The notes: a model not told the origin generated them from the sequence alone. DNA of 64,000 nt from Macrothele yani (GCA_039090855.1 CM077034.1:227256701-227320700), one strand, 5' to 3'; numbered from the stretch's first letter, positions 42,233 to 54,200 are shown. Made by a program: numbers and translations.

Positions 42233-42790
42233 GCACAATCTGCCAGCATCGAAAAACTCGTGGTAACACAAGGCTGAGAAAGTCATAGAAAATAATGAAG
42301 TCAAGATCTTGTGGGATTTCAGAATTCAAACCGATCGACACATAGAACATAATACACCAGACATAACAGTCATAGAAAATCGGAAAGTCTGGCTAATTGA
42401 TAAAGCGATCGCTGGAGATGCCAGAGTCAATGAAAAAGAATTGGAAAAAATGACTAAATATAGAGACCTGGCCATAGAAGTTACCCGGTTATGGACTAAA
42501 CACACAACGGTAGTCCCCATTGTCATCGGGGCACTTGGAACAATGTCAAAAAATTTTATGAATCATTTTGAAAAATTGCAGCTTTCTGATATGCCACCTA
42601 CAGAACTGCAGAAGACAGCTTTACTTGGGACATCATATATTTTACGCGATTCTTGACTGATACCTAGGTCTCCGGTGGAAACTCGTATCAGTTCAACAAT
42701 ACCAGTCAATGATAATTTGCTGTTTATTTTGTTTGTCAGAGGCTGTGATTCGTATATTTCGAATAAAGAAAATAATAATAATAATAATAA
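42233..42790 (+). pseudogene. LINE-C part 4: restriction-like endonuclease and 3' end
   Basis: Continues after the minisatellite: KHNLPASKNSW, then ILWDFRIQTDRHIEHNTPDI and TVIENRKVWLIDKA (the PD...E/K type catalytic block of restriction-like endonucleases), VVPIVIGALGTMSKNFMNHF and LLGTSYILRDS, stop at 42654-42656. About 110 bp of 3' untranslated sequence ends in (AAT)n at 42771-42790. This cuts target DNA for priming in R2/R4-type LINEs. Confidence 0.87.
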
Positions 42791-43124
42791 TGGCAAAAGA
42801 AAAAGGACAGCGAGCCAATATCAGGAAATGATCGACTGGAAGATCACAACACAGGACCTTCAGCAAGCCAGAGCTAAGACATCCAGATGGAAAGCACCAG
42901 GTGTCGATAGCATCCACAACTACTGGTACAAGAGGTTCACCTGTATATACAAACATCTGGCAGATCAACTGGCCAAAATGATCCCAAATCCAGCCTTAAT
43001 TCCAGATTTCCTCACCCAGGGAGTAACGACACTAAAGGCTAAAGATGAGGACACAAGAAATCCAGCCCACTATCGACCAATAGTGTGTCTACCTATGCTG
43101 TATATGATTCTAACAGTTTCTTAA
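42791..43124 (+). pseudogene. Second LINE-C-like RT fragment
   Basis: Reads QYQEMIDWKITTQDLQQARA, SRWKAPGVDSIHNYWYKRFT and NPAHYRPIVCLPMLYMILT, the segment corresponding to the start of part 1 but only moderately similar, so a different subfamily. It begins immediately after the (AAT)n tail of LINE-C, consistent with a LINE inserted into the AAT run, and is cut off by the 107-bp satellite. Confidence 0.8.
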
Positions 43125-46015
43125 CTTATCCAGGTTAAATAGTTTTTAAGATATAAGTACCTAAAATCATTCTACATTTACACCATGATAACCCCCTACT
43201 GCAGTGAGCTGTAGACAGGCACAGGTTTCTTAACTTTTCCAGGTTAAACAGTCTTTGAGATATAAGCATCTAAAATCATCCCACATTTACCACGATAACC
43301 CTGTACTGCAGTGAGCTGCAGGCAGGTGCAGGTTTCTTAAATATTCCAGGTTAAAAAGTCTTTAAGATACAAGTATCTAAAAACATTCCATACCACATTT
43401 ACCATGATAACCCTGTACTGCAGTGAGCTGCAGGCACATGTGGGTGTTTTATATTTTCCAGGTTAAATAGTGTTTAAGATATAAGTATCTAAAATCATTC
43501 CACATTTACCATGATAACCCTGTACTGCAGTGAGCTGCAGACACATCCAGATTTTTTATATTTTCCAGGTTAAATAGTGCTTAAGATTAGGTATCTAAAA
43601 TCATTCCACATTTACCATGATAACCCAATACTGCAGTGAGCTGCACGCAGGTGAAGGTTTCTTAAATTTTCCAGGTTAAATAGTGTTTAAGTCGATATAA
43701 GTATCTAAAATCATTCCACATTTACCATGACATCCCTGTACTGCAGTGAGCTGTAGGCAGGTGCAGGTTTCTTAAATTTTCCAAGTTAAATAGTGTTTAA
43801 GATACAAGTATCTAAAACCATTCCACATTTACCACGATAACCCTGTACTGCAGTGCTGCAGGTTTCTTATATTTTCCAGGTTAAATAGTGTTTAAGATAT
43901 AAGTATCTAAAATCATTCCACATTTACCATGACATCCCTGTACTGCAGTGAGCTGAAGGCAGGTGCAGGTTTCTTAATTTTTCCAAGTTAAATAGTGTTT
44001 AAGATACAAGTATCTAAAACCATTCCACATTTACCACGATAACCCTGTACTGCAGTGCTGCAGGTTTCTTATATTTTCCAGGTAAAATAGTCTTTAAGAT
44101 ATAAGTATATAAAATCATCCCACATTTATCATGATAACCCCGTACTGCAGTGGGCTGCAGGCCGGTGCAGGTTTCTTAAATTTTCCAGGTTAAATAGTCT
44201 TTAAGATATAAGTATACAAAATCATTCCACATTTACCATGATAACCCCGTACTGCAGTGGGCTGCAGGCCGGTGCAGGTTTCTTAAAATTTCCAGGTTAA
44301 ATAGTCTTTAAGATATAAGTATATAAAATCATCCCACATTTATCATGATAACCCCGTACTGCAGTGGGCTGCAGGCATGTGCAGGTTTCTTAAATTTTCC
44401 AAGTTAAATAGTGTTTAAGATACAAGTATCTAAAACCATTCCACATTTACCACGATAACCCTGTACTGCAGTGCTGCAGGTTTCTCATATTTTCCAGGTT
44501 AAATAGTGCTTAAGATTAAGTATCTAAAATCATTCCACATTTATCATGATAACCCTGTACTGCAGTGAGCTGCACGCAGGTGAAGGTTTCTTAAATTTTC
44601 CAGGTTAAATAGTCTTTAAGATATAAGTATATAAAATCATTCCACATTTACCATGACAACCCCGTACTGCAGTGAGCTGCAGGCAGGTGCAGGTTTTTTA
44701 AAATTTCCAGGTTAAATAGTCTTTAAGATATAAGTATATAAAATCATTCCACATTTATCTTGATAACCCCGTACTGCAGTGGGCTGCAGGCAGGTTTCTT
44801 AAAATTTCCAGGTTAAATAGTCTTTAAGATATAAGTATATAAAATCATCCCACATTTATCTTGATAACCCCGTACTGCAGTGAGCTGCAGGCAGGTGCAG
44901 GTTTCTTAAAATTTCCAGGTTAAATAGTCTTTAAGGTATAAGTATATAAAATCATTCCAGATTTATCATGATAACACCGTACTGCAGTGGGCTGCGGGCA
45001 GGTGCAGGTTTCTTAAAATTCTCAGGTTAAATAGTCTTTAAGATATAAGTATATAAAATCATTCCACATTTATCTTGATAACCCCGTGCTGCAGTGAGCT
45101 GCAGGTGGGTGCAGGTTTTTTAAACTTTCCAGGTTAAATAGTCTTTAAGATATAAGTATATAAAATCATTCCAGATTTATGATGATAAACCCGTACTGCA
45201 ATGGGCTGCAGGCTGGTGCAGGTTTCTTAAAATTTCCAGGTTATATAGTCTTTAAGATATAAGTATATAAAATCATTCCACATTTATCTGGATAACCCCG
45301 CACTGCAGTGGGCTGCAGGCAGGTGCAGGTTTCTTAAAATTTCCAGGTTAAATAGTCTTTAAGATATATGCATATAAAATCATTCCACATTTATCATGAT
45401 AACCCCGTACTGCAGTGAGCTGCAGGTTTCTTAAAATTTCCAGGTTAAATAGTCTTAAAGATATAAGCATCTAAAATCATCCCACATTTACCATGATAAC
45501 CCTGTACTGCAGTGAGCTGCAGGTTTCTTATATTTTCCAGGTCAAATAGTATTTAAGATATAAGTATCTAAAATCATTCCACATTTATCATGATAACCCT
45601 GTACTGCAGTGAGCTGCAGGTTTCTTATATTTTCCAGGTTAAATAGTGTTTAAGATATAAGTATCTAAAATCATTCCACATTTACCATAATAACCCTGTA
45701 CTGCAGTGAGCTGCAGGTAGATTCAGGTTTCTTATATTTTCCAGGTCAAATAGTATTTAAGATATAAGTATCTAAAATCATTCCACATTTATCATGATAA
45801 ACCTGTACTGCAGTGAGCTGCAGGTTTCTTATATTTTCCAGGTTAAATAGTGTTTAAGATATAAGTAGCTAAAATCATTCCACATTTACCATAATAACCC
45901 TGTACTGCAGTGAGCTGCAGGTAGATTCAGGTTTCTTATATTTTCCAGGTCAAATAGTCTTTAAGATATAAGTATCTAAAATCATTCCACATTTACCATG
46001 ATAACCCTGTACCAT
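43125..46015 (+). repeat. ~107-bp satellite, ~27 copies
   Basis: The unit contains AGGTTTCTTAAATTTTCCAG, GTTAAATAGTCTTTAAGATA, TAAAATCATTCCACATTTAC and CTGCAGTGAGCTGCAGGCAG. Unit length is 90-111 bp, mostly through loss of the GGCAGGTGC end. Nearly every unit has CTGCAG, often twice as an imperfect palindrome. Two variant classes alternate: GTGTTTAAG with CCCTGTACTGC, and CTTTAAG with CCCCGTACTGC (mostly 44.1-45.4 kb). Confidence 0.95.
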
Positions 46016-46084
46016 TTTCTAGCGCAAACAATTATTTTATGTATGCTCTTTCATATCATTATTAAAAAAAAAAAAAACGTAATG

Positions 46085-46435
46085 CCAAAATGAACAATAC
46101 TGGTTTATGTCTTCTATATCTGTCTGCAGATTGCTGTATGCTGATGACACAGTCCTGTTGGCAAAGAGCAAAAGTGAGTTGCAGAGTATGTTGACTCGGA
46201 TGTACGAAGTTTGCATGAAATTCAAACTGAGTATAAATAAGGGAAAAACCAAATTTATGGTTTTTGAGCAAGGAACTTTAGTACTGAATGCAGGATAAGT
46301 CTAAATGGTGCAGTGATTGACCAGCTGAATGAGTTCATATATTTAGGAAACATGTTTGACAAAGAGAGCAAATTAGATGGCAAAATTAGTAGGTGAGTGA
46401 ATTCTTCTTTGAAGGTTATACAAGCTCAAGCAACC
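46085..46435 (+). pseudogene. LINE-A fragment around YADD
   Basis: Reads VCRLLYADDTVLLAKSKSEL, QSMLTRMYEVCMKFKLSINK and GKTKFMVFEQG, then after a shift VIDQLNEFIYLGNMFDKESK. Truncated on both sides. Confidence 0.85.
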
Positions 46436-46593
46436 TAAAGTTTGAATTTTCATAAATTATTGCTAAATCGTTATAATCATTCTTTCTGCCAGTAGATGTC
46501 ACTACCATACTGTTAGGAAGTATCAGTGAAGCCGAGGTCACTGTGATGTGTCCAGGTTGTTTGTAGTGTAGTTTCGTTCGTTGTGGAGATGAA

Positions 46594-47595
46594 ATGTCTT
46601 TTTCCCAGACGCGGCGAATTTTCATTCTGGAAAGTTATTTCACAACTCATTCATACGGATGTGTTGCCGAGGATTTTCGCAAGAAATTTCCGGGTACAGC
46701 AGTCCCCAGTATCGCGATTAGTGCAGCGTTTTCGGGACACTGGGTCTGTAGCGGATAAAAACGCTCTGGGAGACCCTCCATTTTGACTGACCATAAAGTG
46801 AGCACTGCAGCTGTCGCCACGAAAACGCTGCTGGAAACTCGCCGTGCAATCATCAGTCTCATATGCCACTGCTCAGAAAGCTGTGAGATGGTTATATCTT
46901 TGTCCATATCGTATTCGCCCAGTGCATGAACTCAAGGCCCCAGATGAAGGCAGGCGAATACACTTCTGCCGATGGTTCCATTTATTCCTTGAACAACGTG
47001 GAATACAGTCTGGATACAGTTTTCTTCAGTGATGAGGCTTGGCTTCACCTCAGAGGTTATGTCATTAGTCAGAACAATAGGATTTGGTCATGTGAAAATC
47101 CACATGTTTTTCTTGAAAAAGGTTTGCATTAGAAAAACTTGCGAGTTTGGTGTGCGATATCGCACCATCGCATAGTGGGGGCCGATTTTTTTAGAAATGA
47201 CTGTGGATAGTTCCGTCTACCAAGACATTATCACACAGTTTGTGGCACTCCTTGATGTCAGAGAACATTGTTGGCTACAAGACAATGTCACATGACACAC
47301 GTCGGTTAGTACCGTCATTTTTTTTGCGAGATTTTTAGTGAACACCTCATCTCCAAAGACCTGTGGACTCCCAGATCCCCAGATTTATTGCCGCTCGACT
47401 TTTTTCTTTGGGGGTATCTCAAAGGTGTTGTGTATCACAATAATCCTCACACCCTGGATGAACTTAAAATGAACATCACAATCAGCAATTGAAAACATCA
47501 GTGTGGAGGTGCTTCACAAGGTGTCATCAAACTTGGTAAAAAGAGCGTGTGTTTGCATTCGCGAACACGGAGCCTACTTCGAACATATGTTATAA
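46594..47595 (+). pseudogene. Mariner-like transposase relic (SPDLLPLDFFLWGYLK type)
   Basis: ATG at 46594 gives MSFSQTRRIFILESYFTTHS and YGCVAEDFRKKFPGTAVP, an HTH start. In shifted frames follow FSDEAWLHLRGYVISQNNRI (first catalytic Asp in SDEAW), KNLRVWCAISHHRIVGADFF, a damaged second Asp region (WLQDNVT), and PRSPDLLPLDFFLWGYLKGV, where the third residue is Asp (LDFF) instead of Glu. The end is VVYHNNPHTLDELK and a degenerate tail. Many stops and shifts. The element at 63678 is of the same family. Confidence 0.85.
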
Positions 47596-47659
47596 TGAGG
47601 TTTCCTTTCTTTTGTTGTTATAAAGGTTAAGATTGTAACCTATATTTGATGCTGTTTAT

Positions 47660-48480
47660 TTTTTTTAACAATTGTAGACAAGGGTGGATCAGATTCAGGA
47701 GTGTCTGCATGAGAAAAAGATTATGAATATGAAGTATAAAAGATCTTGTGTACGGCGTGTAATGGATATCAGTGAAACCCAAGTTGTGTGAGGAATGAAA
47801 ATGTGTTGTGTAATGTGAAGTAAAATGTTGTTAGCAAGGTGGAGACCAATATGCTTTGGTGGTTTGGCCATGTTGAAAGAATGAGTGATGAGATGCTTAG
47901 TAAGAAGATCTTTTCAGCCCAAGTGGCAGGAAGGAAAGGCAGAGGAAGGCCAAGAAAGTCATGGGATTATCAGATTCAGGAGTGTCTGCATGAGAAAAAG
48001 ATTATGAGTATGAAGTATAAAAGATCTTGTGTACGGCGTGTAATGGATATCAGTGAAACCCAAGTTGTGTGAGGAATGAAAATGTGTTGTGTAATGTGAA
48101 GTAAAATGTTGTTAGCAAGGTGGAGACCAATATGCTTTGGTGGTTTGGCCATGTTGAAAGAATGAGTGATGAGATGCTTAGTAAGAAGATCTTTTCAGCC
48201 CAAGTGGCAGGAAGGAAAGGCAGAGGAAGGCCAAGAAAGTCATGGGATTATCAGATTCAGGAGTGTCTGCATGAGAAAAAGATTATGAGTATGAAGTATA
48301 AAAGATCTTGTGTACGGCGTGTAATGGATATTAGTGAAGCACGAGTTGTATGTCAAGATCGCCGTAAATGGAGAACTTTGATACAACAATAAGTAAAAAT
48401 ATCTGGAAGTTTGTATTTCTTTTTGGAGCTAACCACTGAATCTCAGATAACAGCTTAGTGATATGTAGTGATATATGTAA
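47660..48480 (+). repeat. LINE-A 3' ends in tandem (281-bp unit)
   Basis: NMLWWFGHVERMSDEMLSKK ... GRPRKSWDYQIQECLHEKK recurs at 47839 and 48120, 281 bp apart, with a partial copy upstream (47680-47800). The unit differs from the 416-bp LINE-A array at 10-11 kb: its junction is GTGAAACCCAAGTTGTGTG. Confidence 0.92.
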
Positions 48481-48584
48481 TTAACCTCATAAATGTTTTT
48501 TTTTTTTTTTTTTCTGGGTTGTACGACTTTATGATCACCCTGTAGCTGCTTTAGGAGGATTTCACAGGAATGATGGGTTCTTAA

Positions 48585-49007
48585 GGCTCTACGAGACCAG
48601 CCATCTTGCATTGCTGCCTTCTCTTGTTAACCAACGGGCAAGCGCATTTCACAAATTGCTCGGGCAATTTTGCACATTTTGGAACACCTATTGTGGCTAA
48701 CGCAAGATATATGATAAAAAAAGAGTTTCCTGATATATTTTCATTTTGGAGTCTTTAAGTATTCTTTATTAATTAATAAAACTATGGATGGAAGACGCCT
48801 TGTTACGACTTTCGCTGCAGATAAAAAATGAAGGGAAAGGTCAATAAAAATTCTGAAACCAGGGAACTCTTTATTTATCATATATCTTGCGTTAGCCACA
48901 AACAGTGTTCCAAAACGTGCAAAATTGCCCGAGCAATTTGTGAAATACGCTTGACCATTGGTTAACAAGAGAAAATAGCAATACAAGATGGCCGGTCTCG
49001 TAGAGCC
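48585..49007. mobile_element. 423-bp MITE with TTAA target sites
   Basis: Ends GGCTCTACGAGACCAGCCAT and its inverted copy with ~150-bp arms, flanked by TTAA at 48581-48584 and 49008-49011. It splits a LINE-A copy (gggttc...agaaaaagtccc). No ORF of note. TTAA targets are used by piggyBac-type transposases, so it may be mobilised by one, though the ends are not CCC-type. Confidence 0.85.
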
Positions 49008-49011
49008 TTAA

Positions 49012-49201
49012 GAAAAAGTCCCAGACGGCTGTATATGAAAGTGTAATTCTTCCTACTCTGATGTATGGCAGTGATACCTGGGTACTGCAGAAGAAACATA
49101 GGAGTCATTTGTGTGCTGAAGAAATGCATTACTTACAAAAGGTTTGTGGGAAGGCACACTCCCATCATGTGAGGAATGAAGATGTGATGCATTTGCATAA
49201 A
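49012..49201 (+). pseudogene. LINE-A fragment (resumes at 50903-50943)
   Basis: LMYGSDTWVLQKKHRSHLCA and EEMHYLQKVCGKAH, HHVRNEDV match LINE-A. The hAT-like element interrupts; the LINE resumes as gaggcaaaatgttgt and ggtggagac at 50912-50941. Confidence 0.85.
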
Positions 49202-49366
49202 CAGGGTTCCCACTCTTTTTCTCCCATAAAAAATAAGCACTTTTTAAGGACTTTTAAGCACCTATTGAAAAAATTTTAAGGACCTTGGCAATTACACATG
49301 CACCAGCTTTATATACTGTATATATAGAAGAAAATATATGTAAATACATTTTCTTCTATATGTATA

Positions 49367-50575
49367 CACTGATTGGCCACTTTATTATGATCACCTGACA
49401 GTTTTAAGCAAATGAGCAATGGCTGCACGCTGTTGCCGCCAGAGGGCGAGGCTAGCATAAAAGGGAAAGCCTACTGCTTGCGACAGTAGTAGAAGTGATT
49501 TTTGGGTGACGAGAAGGGTAAAAAATGTGATTTGACGGACTTTCAATGTGGGATGATTGTAAGAGCTCGGAGCCGTGGAGCGAGTATCACCGAAACCACC
49601 GCATTCGTGAAATGTTCCAGAGCAGCTGCTGTTAAAGTGTTTAAAGACTGGACTGTCAGCCAAAAAACTGGGTCTCTACGTGCAACGTGTGGTCGTCATC
49701 AACTAGTGACTGCTCGGGCGGAACGGAGAGTGTCCAGACTGGTAACAGACAACAGAAGGGCAACAGTGCAGCAAATTACAGACCATCTTAATCAAGGATT
49801 CCCTTAAATTACCTCTGCACACACTGTTCGCCATACACTGCATCGGATGGGATATGGCAGCCGAAGGCCTACAGGTTCGAACACCTTTGCAGTCTGCAGT
49901 TAACAAGAGGAAACGTCTCCAGTTCGCACAGGAGCACAAGGATTGGACAGTCGATAATTGGAAACAAATTATGTGGTACGATGAATCACGTTTTTAGTTG
50001 CACCATGCCGATGGCCGAGTGAGAATTTGGCGGAAACAGCACGAAAGCATGGACCCCAAAATGCATTGCTACAACCCTTCAAGCTGGTGGAGGCAATGTT
50101 ATGGTTTGGGGAATGTTTTCCTGGCATGCTTTGGGCCCTTTAATTCGTGTCTGACTGGCACATCATATCTAAACATCTTTGCGAACCAAGTGCATCCTGT
50201 CATGTGGATGGTTTATCCCAATGACTTTCAAGAAGATAATGCGTCCTGCCATAGTGCTCGTATTGTACAGGATTGGTTTCAGGAATACGCCGGTGAGCTT
50301 ACTTTGCTTAGGTGGCCCCCACAATCTCCAGATCTCAACCCATTGAGAATTTGTGAGATGAAGTTGAACGAGCCATCAGACAGCTGGATGGATCCACAAC
50401 CCTGCAATCTCACACTCCTGGAAAGTGCTATTCATCAAGCATGGTCTCAGATTCGACAAACCACCTATCAACATCTCGTGGAGTCCATGCCACGAAGAAT
50501 CGACGCAGTATTAAAGGCGAAAGGTGGCCCAACGAAGTACTGAGGGGGTGGTCATAATAAAGTGGCCACTCAGTG
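49367..50575 (+). mobile_element. Tc1-6: Tc1 transposon with both ends
   Basis: Left cactgattggccactttatt and reversed right cactgagtggccactttatt are inverted repeats, with TA on both sides (49365-49366, 50576-50577). A 1.2-kb element nested in the hAT-like element. TTGCCGCCAGAGGGCGAGG at 49433-49451 is CTCF-like. Confidence 0.93.
49502..50543 (+). pseudogene. Tc1-6 transposase, broken
   Basis: The N-terminal part reads KKCDLTDFQCGMIVRARSRG and ASITETTAFVKCSRAAAVKV (HTH). A stop at ~49804 follows DHLNQGFP, and several changes destroy the region of the first Asp (tacgatgaatcacgt = YDESR, then a stop). From 49998 the frame is open: HHADGRVRIWRKQHESMDPK, FQEDNASCHSARIVQDWFQE (second Asp) and RWPPQSPDLNP, where a one-base loss replaces the final IEN. 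It ends RIDAVLKAKGGPTKY. The natural start codon appears to have become GTG. Confidence 0.87.
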
Positions 50576-50943
50576 TATAAAGACAACAACTTTTTTGTTT
50601 TCTCAGTGTTTAGGCTCCAAATATTAATTAGGTATATAGCATTTCATATGAACTCACGTGCTCCACGAAAAGAACCGATCGAGAGTTTATGGGCAAATGT
50701 GGAAAAATTGAAAAAGAAAAGTCCAAAAAAAAAGAAAAATAAGCACCCACCATTAAGCACTCCGAACAAAATAAAAAATAAGCACTATTAAGTACTTTTT
50801 GCTATTTTTGGGGAAAATATAAGGACTTTTAAGCACCCCCAAAAAAATACAAACATTTTTTAAGGACTTTTAAGGATTTATATAACCACCGTGGGAACCC
50901 TGATAATGTGAGGCAAAATGTTGTAAGAAAGGTGGAGACTAAT

Positions 50944-51240
50944 TATTAGGTTGTTGCACATGAAATGCCGGTTTCGGGAGTGAAACTTCCATCTACAGTT
51001 ACACCGTGGAAACCGACCTGTATCAATCGAAATAGGCACCATTAGCTGCAATACATTTCTCCCATTGCGATACCAGTGCATTGATGCCAGTTGCATAGAA
51101 GTCGGCCACTGTGGACTGCAGAAACTGTTAAAAGAAGTGTTTGATGGCTGTATCATTGGTGAATTGCTTCCCTGCCAAAAAAAATGGTCCAAATGCTTGA
51201 ACAAGTGGTAGTCGGTGGGCGAGATTTCGGGAGAGTACAC
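50944..51240 (-). pseudogene. Mariner transposase C-terminus
   Basis: From 51240 the minus strand reads MYSPEISPTDYHLFKHLDHF, matching the mariner block YSPDLAPTDYHLF with its last catalytic Asp, and ends with damaged sequence corresponding to WQKCI-type residues. ttaggttgttgcacatgaaa at 50946 is like a mariner terminus. N-terminal parts are absent on this side; the + strand mariner N-terminus at 61.9 kb is in the opposite orientation. Confidence 0.8.
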
Positions 51241-51294
51241 TGGGTGCAGAAGAGAGCCCAGGCTGTGTAATTTTTGGACCGTTGTTCTTGAAAC

Positions 51295-54200
51295 GTGCCA
51301 CTTTCTAATCGGGCGCTCTATCCCAAATCTCCTAGCTTCCTATTTCTAAGGGTTGTTTAAGACCTGGGGTCAGACACTCCTTCCCTAAAATCCTCTACAT
51401 ATGATCTGATCTGATCTACTAGAGCATTGAATGGGCACGTTAAGCCTTCTGACCCCCGGTAGTAAATAAGGGCGTCTTCTACCTCGCTTCCGTGTCACTT
51501 TCCTATCGGGCACTGTAGCCCAAATCTCCTAGCTTCCTATTTCTAAGGGTTGTTCAAGACCTGGGGTCAGACACTCCCTTCCTAAAATCCTCTACATATG
51601 ATCTGATCTGATCTACTAGAGCATTGAATGGGCACGTTAAGCCTTCTGACCCCCGGTAGTAAATAAGGGCGTCTTCTACCTCGCTTCCGAGTGACTTTCC
51701 TATCGGCCACTCTAGCCCAAATCTCCTAGCTTCCTATTTCTAAGGGTTGTTTAAGACCTGGGGTCAGACACTCCTTCCCTAAAATCCTCTACATATGATC
51801 TGATCTGATCTACTAGAGCATTGAATGGGCACGTTAAGCCTTCTGACCCCCGGTAGTAAATAAGGGCGTCTTCTACCTCGCTTCCGTGTCACTTTCCTAT
51901 CGGGCACTGTAGCCCAAATCTCCTAGCTTCCTATTTCTAAGGGTTGTTCAAGACCTGGGGTCAGACACTCCCTTCCTAAAATCCTCTACATATGATCTGA
52001 TCTGATCTACTAGAGCATTGAATGGGCACGTTAAGCCTTCTGACCCCCGGTAGTAAATATGGGCGTCTTCTACCTCGCTTCCGTGTCACTTTCCTATCGG
52101 GCACTCTAGCCCAAATCTCCTAGCTTCCTATTCCTAAGGGTTGTTTAAGACCTGGGGTCAGACACTCCCTTCCTAAAATCCTCTACATATGATCTGATCT
52201 GATCTACTAGAGCATTGAATGGGCACGTTAAGCCTTCGGACCCCCGGTAGTAAATATGGGCGTCTTCTACCTCGCTTCTGTGTCACTTTCCTATCGGGCA
52301 CTCTAGCCCAAATCTCCTAGCTTCCTATTTCTAAGGGTTGTTTAAGACCTGGGTTCAGACACTCCCTTCCTAAAATCCTCTACATATGATCTGATCTGAT
52401 CTACTAGAGCATTGAATGGGCACGTTAAGCCTTCTGATCCCCGGTAGTAAATAAGGGCGTCTTCTACCTCGCTTCCGTGTCACTTTCCTATCGGGCACTC
52501 TAGCCCAAATCTCCTAGCTTCCTATTTCTAAGGGTTGTTTAAGACCTGGGGTCAGACACTCCCTTCCTAAAATCCTCTACATATGATCAGATCTGATCTA
52601 CTAGAGCATTGAATGGGCACGTTAAGCCTTCTGACCCCCGGTAGTAAATAAGGGCGTCTTCTACCTCGCTTCCGTGTCACTTTCCTATCGGGCACTCTAG
52701 CCCAAATCTCCTAGCTTCCTATTTCTAAGGGTTGTTTAAGACCTGGGTTCAGACACTCCCTTCCTAAAATCCTCTACATATGATCTGATCTGATCTACTA
52801 GAGCATTGAATGGGCACGTTAAGCCTTCTGACCCCCGGTAGTAAATAAGGGCATCTTCTACCTCGCTTCCGTGTCACTTTCCTATTGGGCACTCTAGCCC
52901 AAATCTCCTAGCTTCCTATTTCTAAGGGTTGTTTAAGACCTGGGGTCAGACACTCCCTTCCTAAAATCCTCTACATATGATCAGATCTGATCTACTAGAG
53001 CATTGAATGGGCACGTTAAGCCTTCTGACCCCCGGTAGTAAATAAGGGCGTCTTCTACCTCGCTTCCGTGTCACTTTCCTATCGGGCACTCTAGCCCAAA
53101 TCTCCTAGCTTCCTATTTCTAAGGGTTGTTTAAGACCTGGGTTCAGACACTCCCTTCCTAAAATCCTCTACATATGATCTGATCTGATCTACTAGAGCAT
53201 TGAATGGGCACGTTAAGCCTTCTGACCCCCGGTAGTAAATAAGGGCGTCTTCTACCTCGCTTCCGTGTCACTTTCCTATCGGGCACTCTAGCCCAAATCT
53301 CCTAGCTTCCTATTTCTAAGGGTTGTTTAAGACCTGGGGTCAGACACTCCCTTCCTAAAATCCTCTACATATGATCAGATCTGATCTACTAGAGCATTGA
53401 ATGGGCACGTTAAGCCTTCTGACCCCCGGTAGTAAATAAGGGCGTCTTCTACCTCGCTTCCGTGTCACTTTCCTATCGGGCACTCTAACCCAAATCTCCT
53501 AGCTTCCTATTCCTAAGGGCTGTATAAGACCTGGGGCAAGACACTCCCTTCCTAAAATCCTCTACATATGATCAGATCTGATCTACTAGAGCATTGAATG
53601 GGCACGTTAAGCCTTCTGACCCCCGGTAGTATATAAGGGCGTCTTCTACCTCGCTTCCGTGTCACTTTCCTATCGGGCACTCTAGCCCAAATCTCCTAGC
53701 TTCCTATTTCTAAGGGTTGTTTAAGACCTGGGTTCAGACACTCCCTTCCTAAAATCCTCTACATATGATCTGATCTGATCTACTAGAGCATTGAATGGGC
53801 ACGTTAAGCCTTCTGACCCCCGGTAGTAAATATGGGCGTCTTCTACCTCGCTTCCGTATCACTTTCCTATCGGGCACTCTAGCCCAAATCTCCTAGCTTC
53901 CTATTTCTAAGGGTTGTTTAAGACCTGGGTTCAGACACTCCCTTCCTAAAATCCTCTACATATGATCTGATCTGATCTACTAGAGCATTGAATGGGCACG
54001 TTAAGCCTTCTGACCCCCGGTAGTAAATATGGGCGTCTTCTACCTCGCTTCCGTGTCACTTTCCTATCGGGCACTCTAGCCCAAATCTCCTAGCTTCCTA
54101 TTCCTAAGGGCTGTATAAGACCTGGGGCAAGACACTCCCTTCCTAAAATCCTCTACATATGATCTGATCTGATCTACTAGAGCATTGAATGGGCACGTTA

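Larger units (their letters stand above)
49202..50902. mobile_element. hAT-like non-autonomous element, host of Tc1-6
   Basis: Ends cagggttcccac and gtgggaaccctg are 12-bp inverted repeats typical of hAT elements. Inner flanks repeat ataagcac...ttttaaggacttttaag motifs at both ends. No clean 8-bp duplication is visible; only ataa is shared. Without Tc1-6 it is ~490 bp and codes for nothing. Confidence 0.65.
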
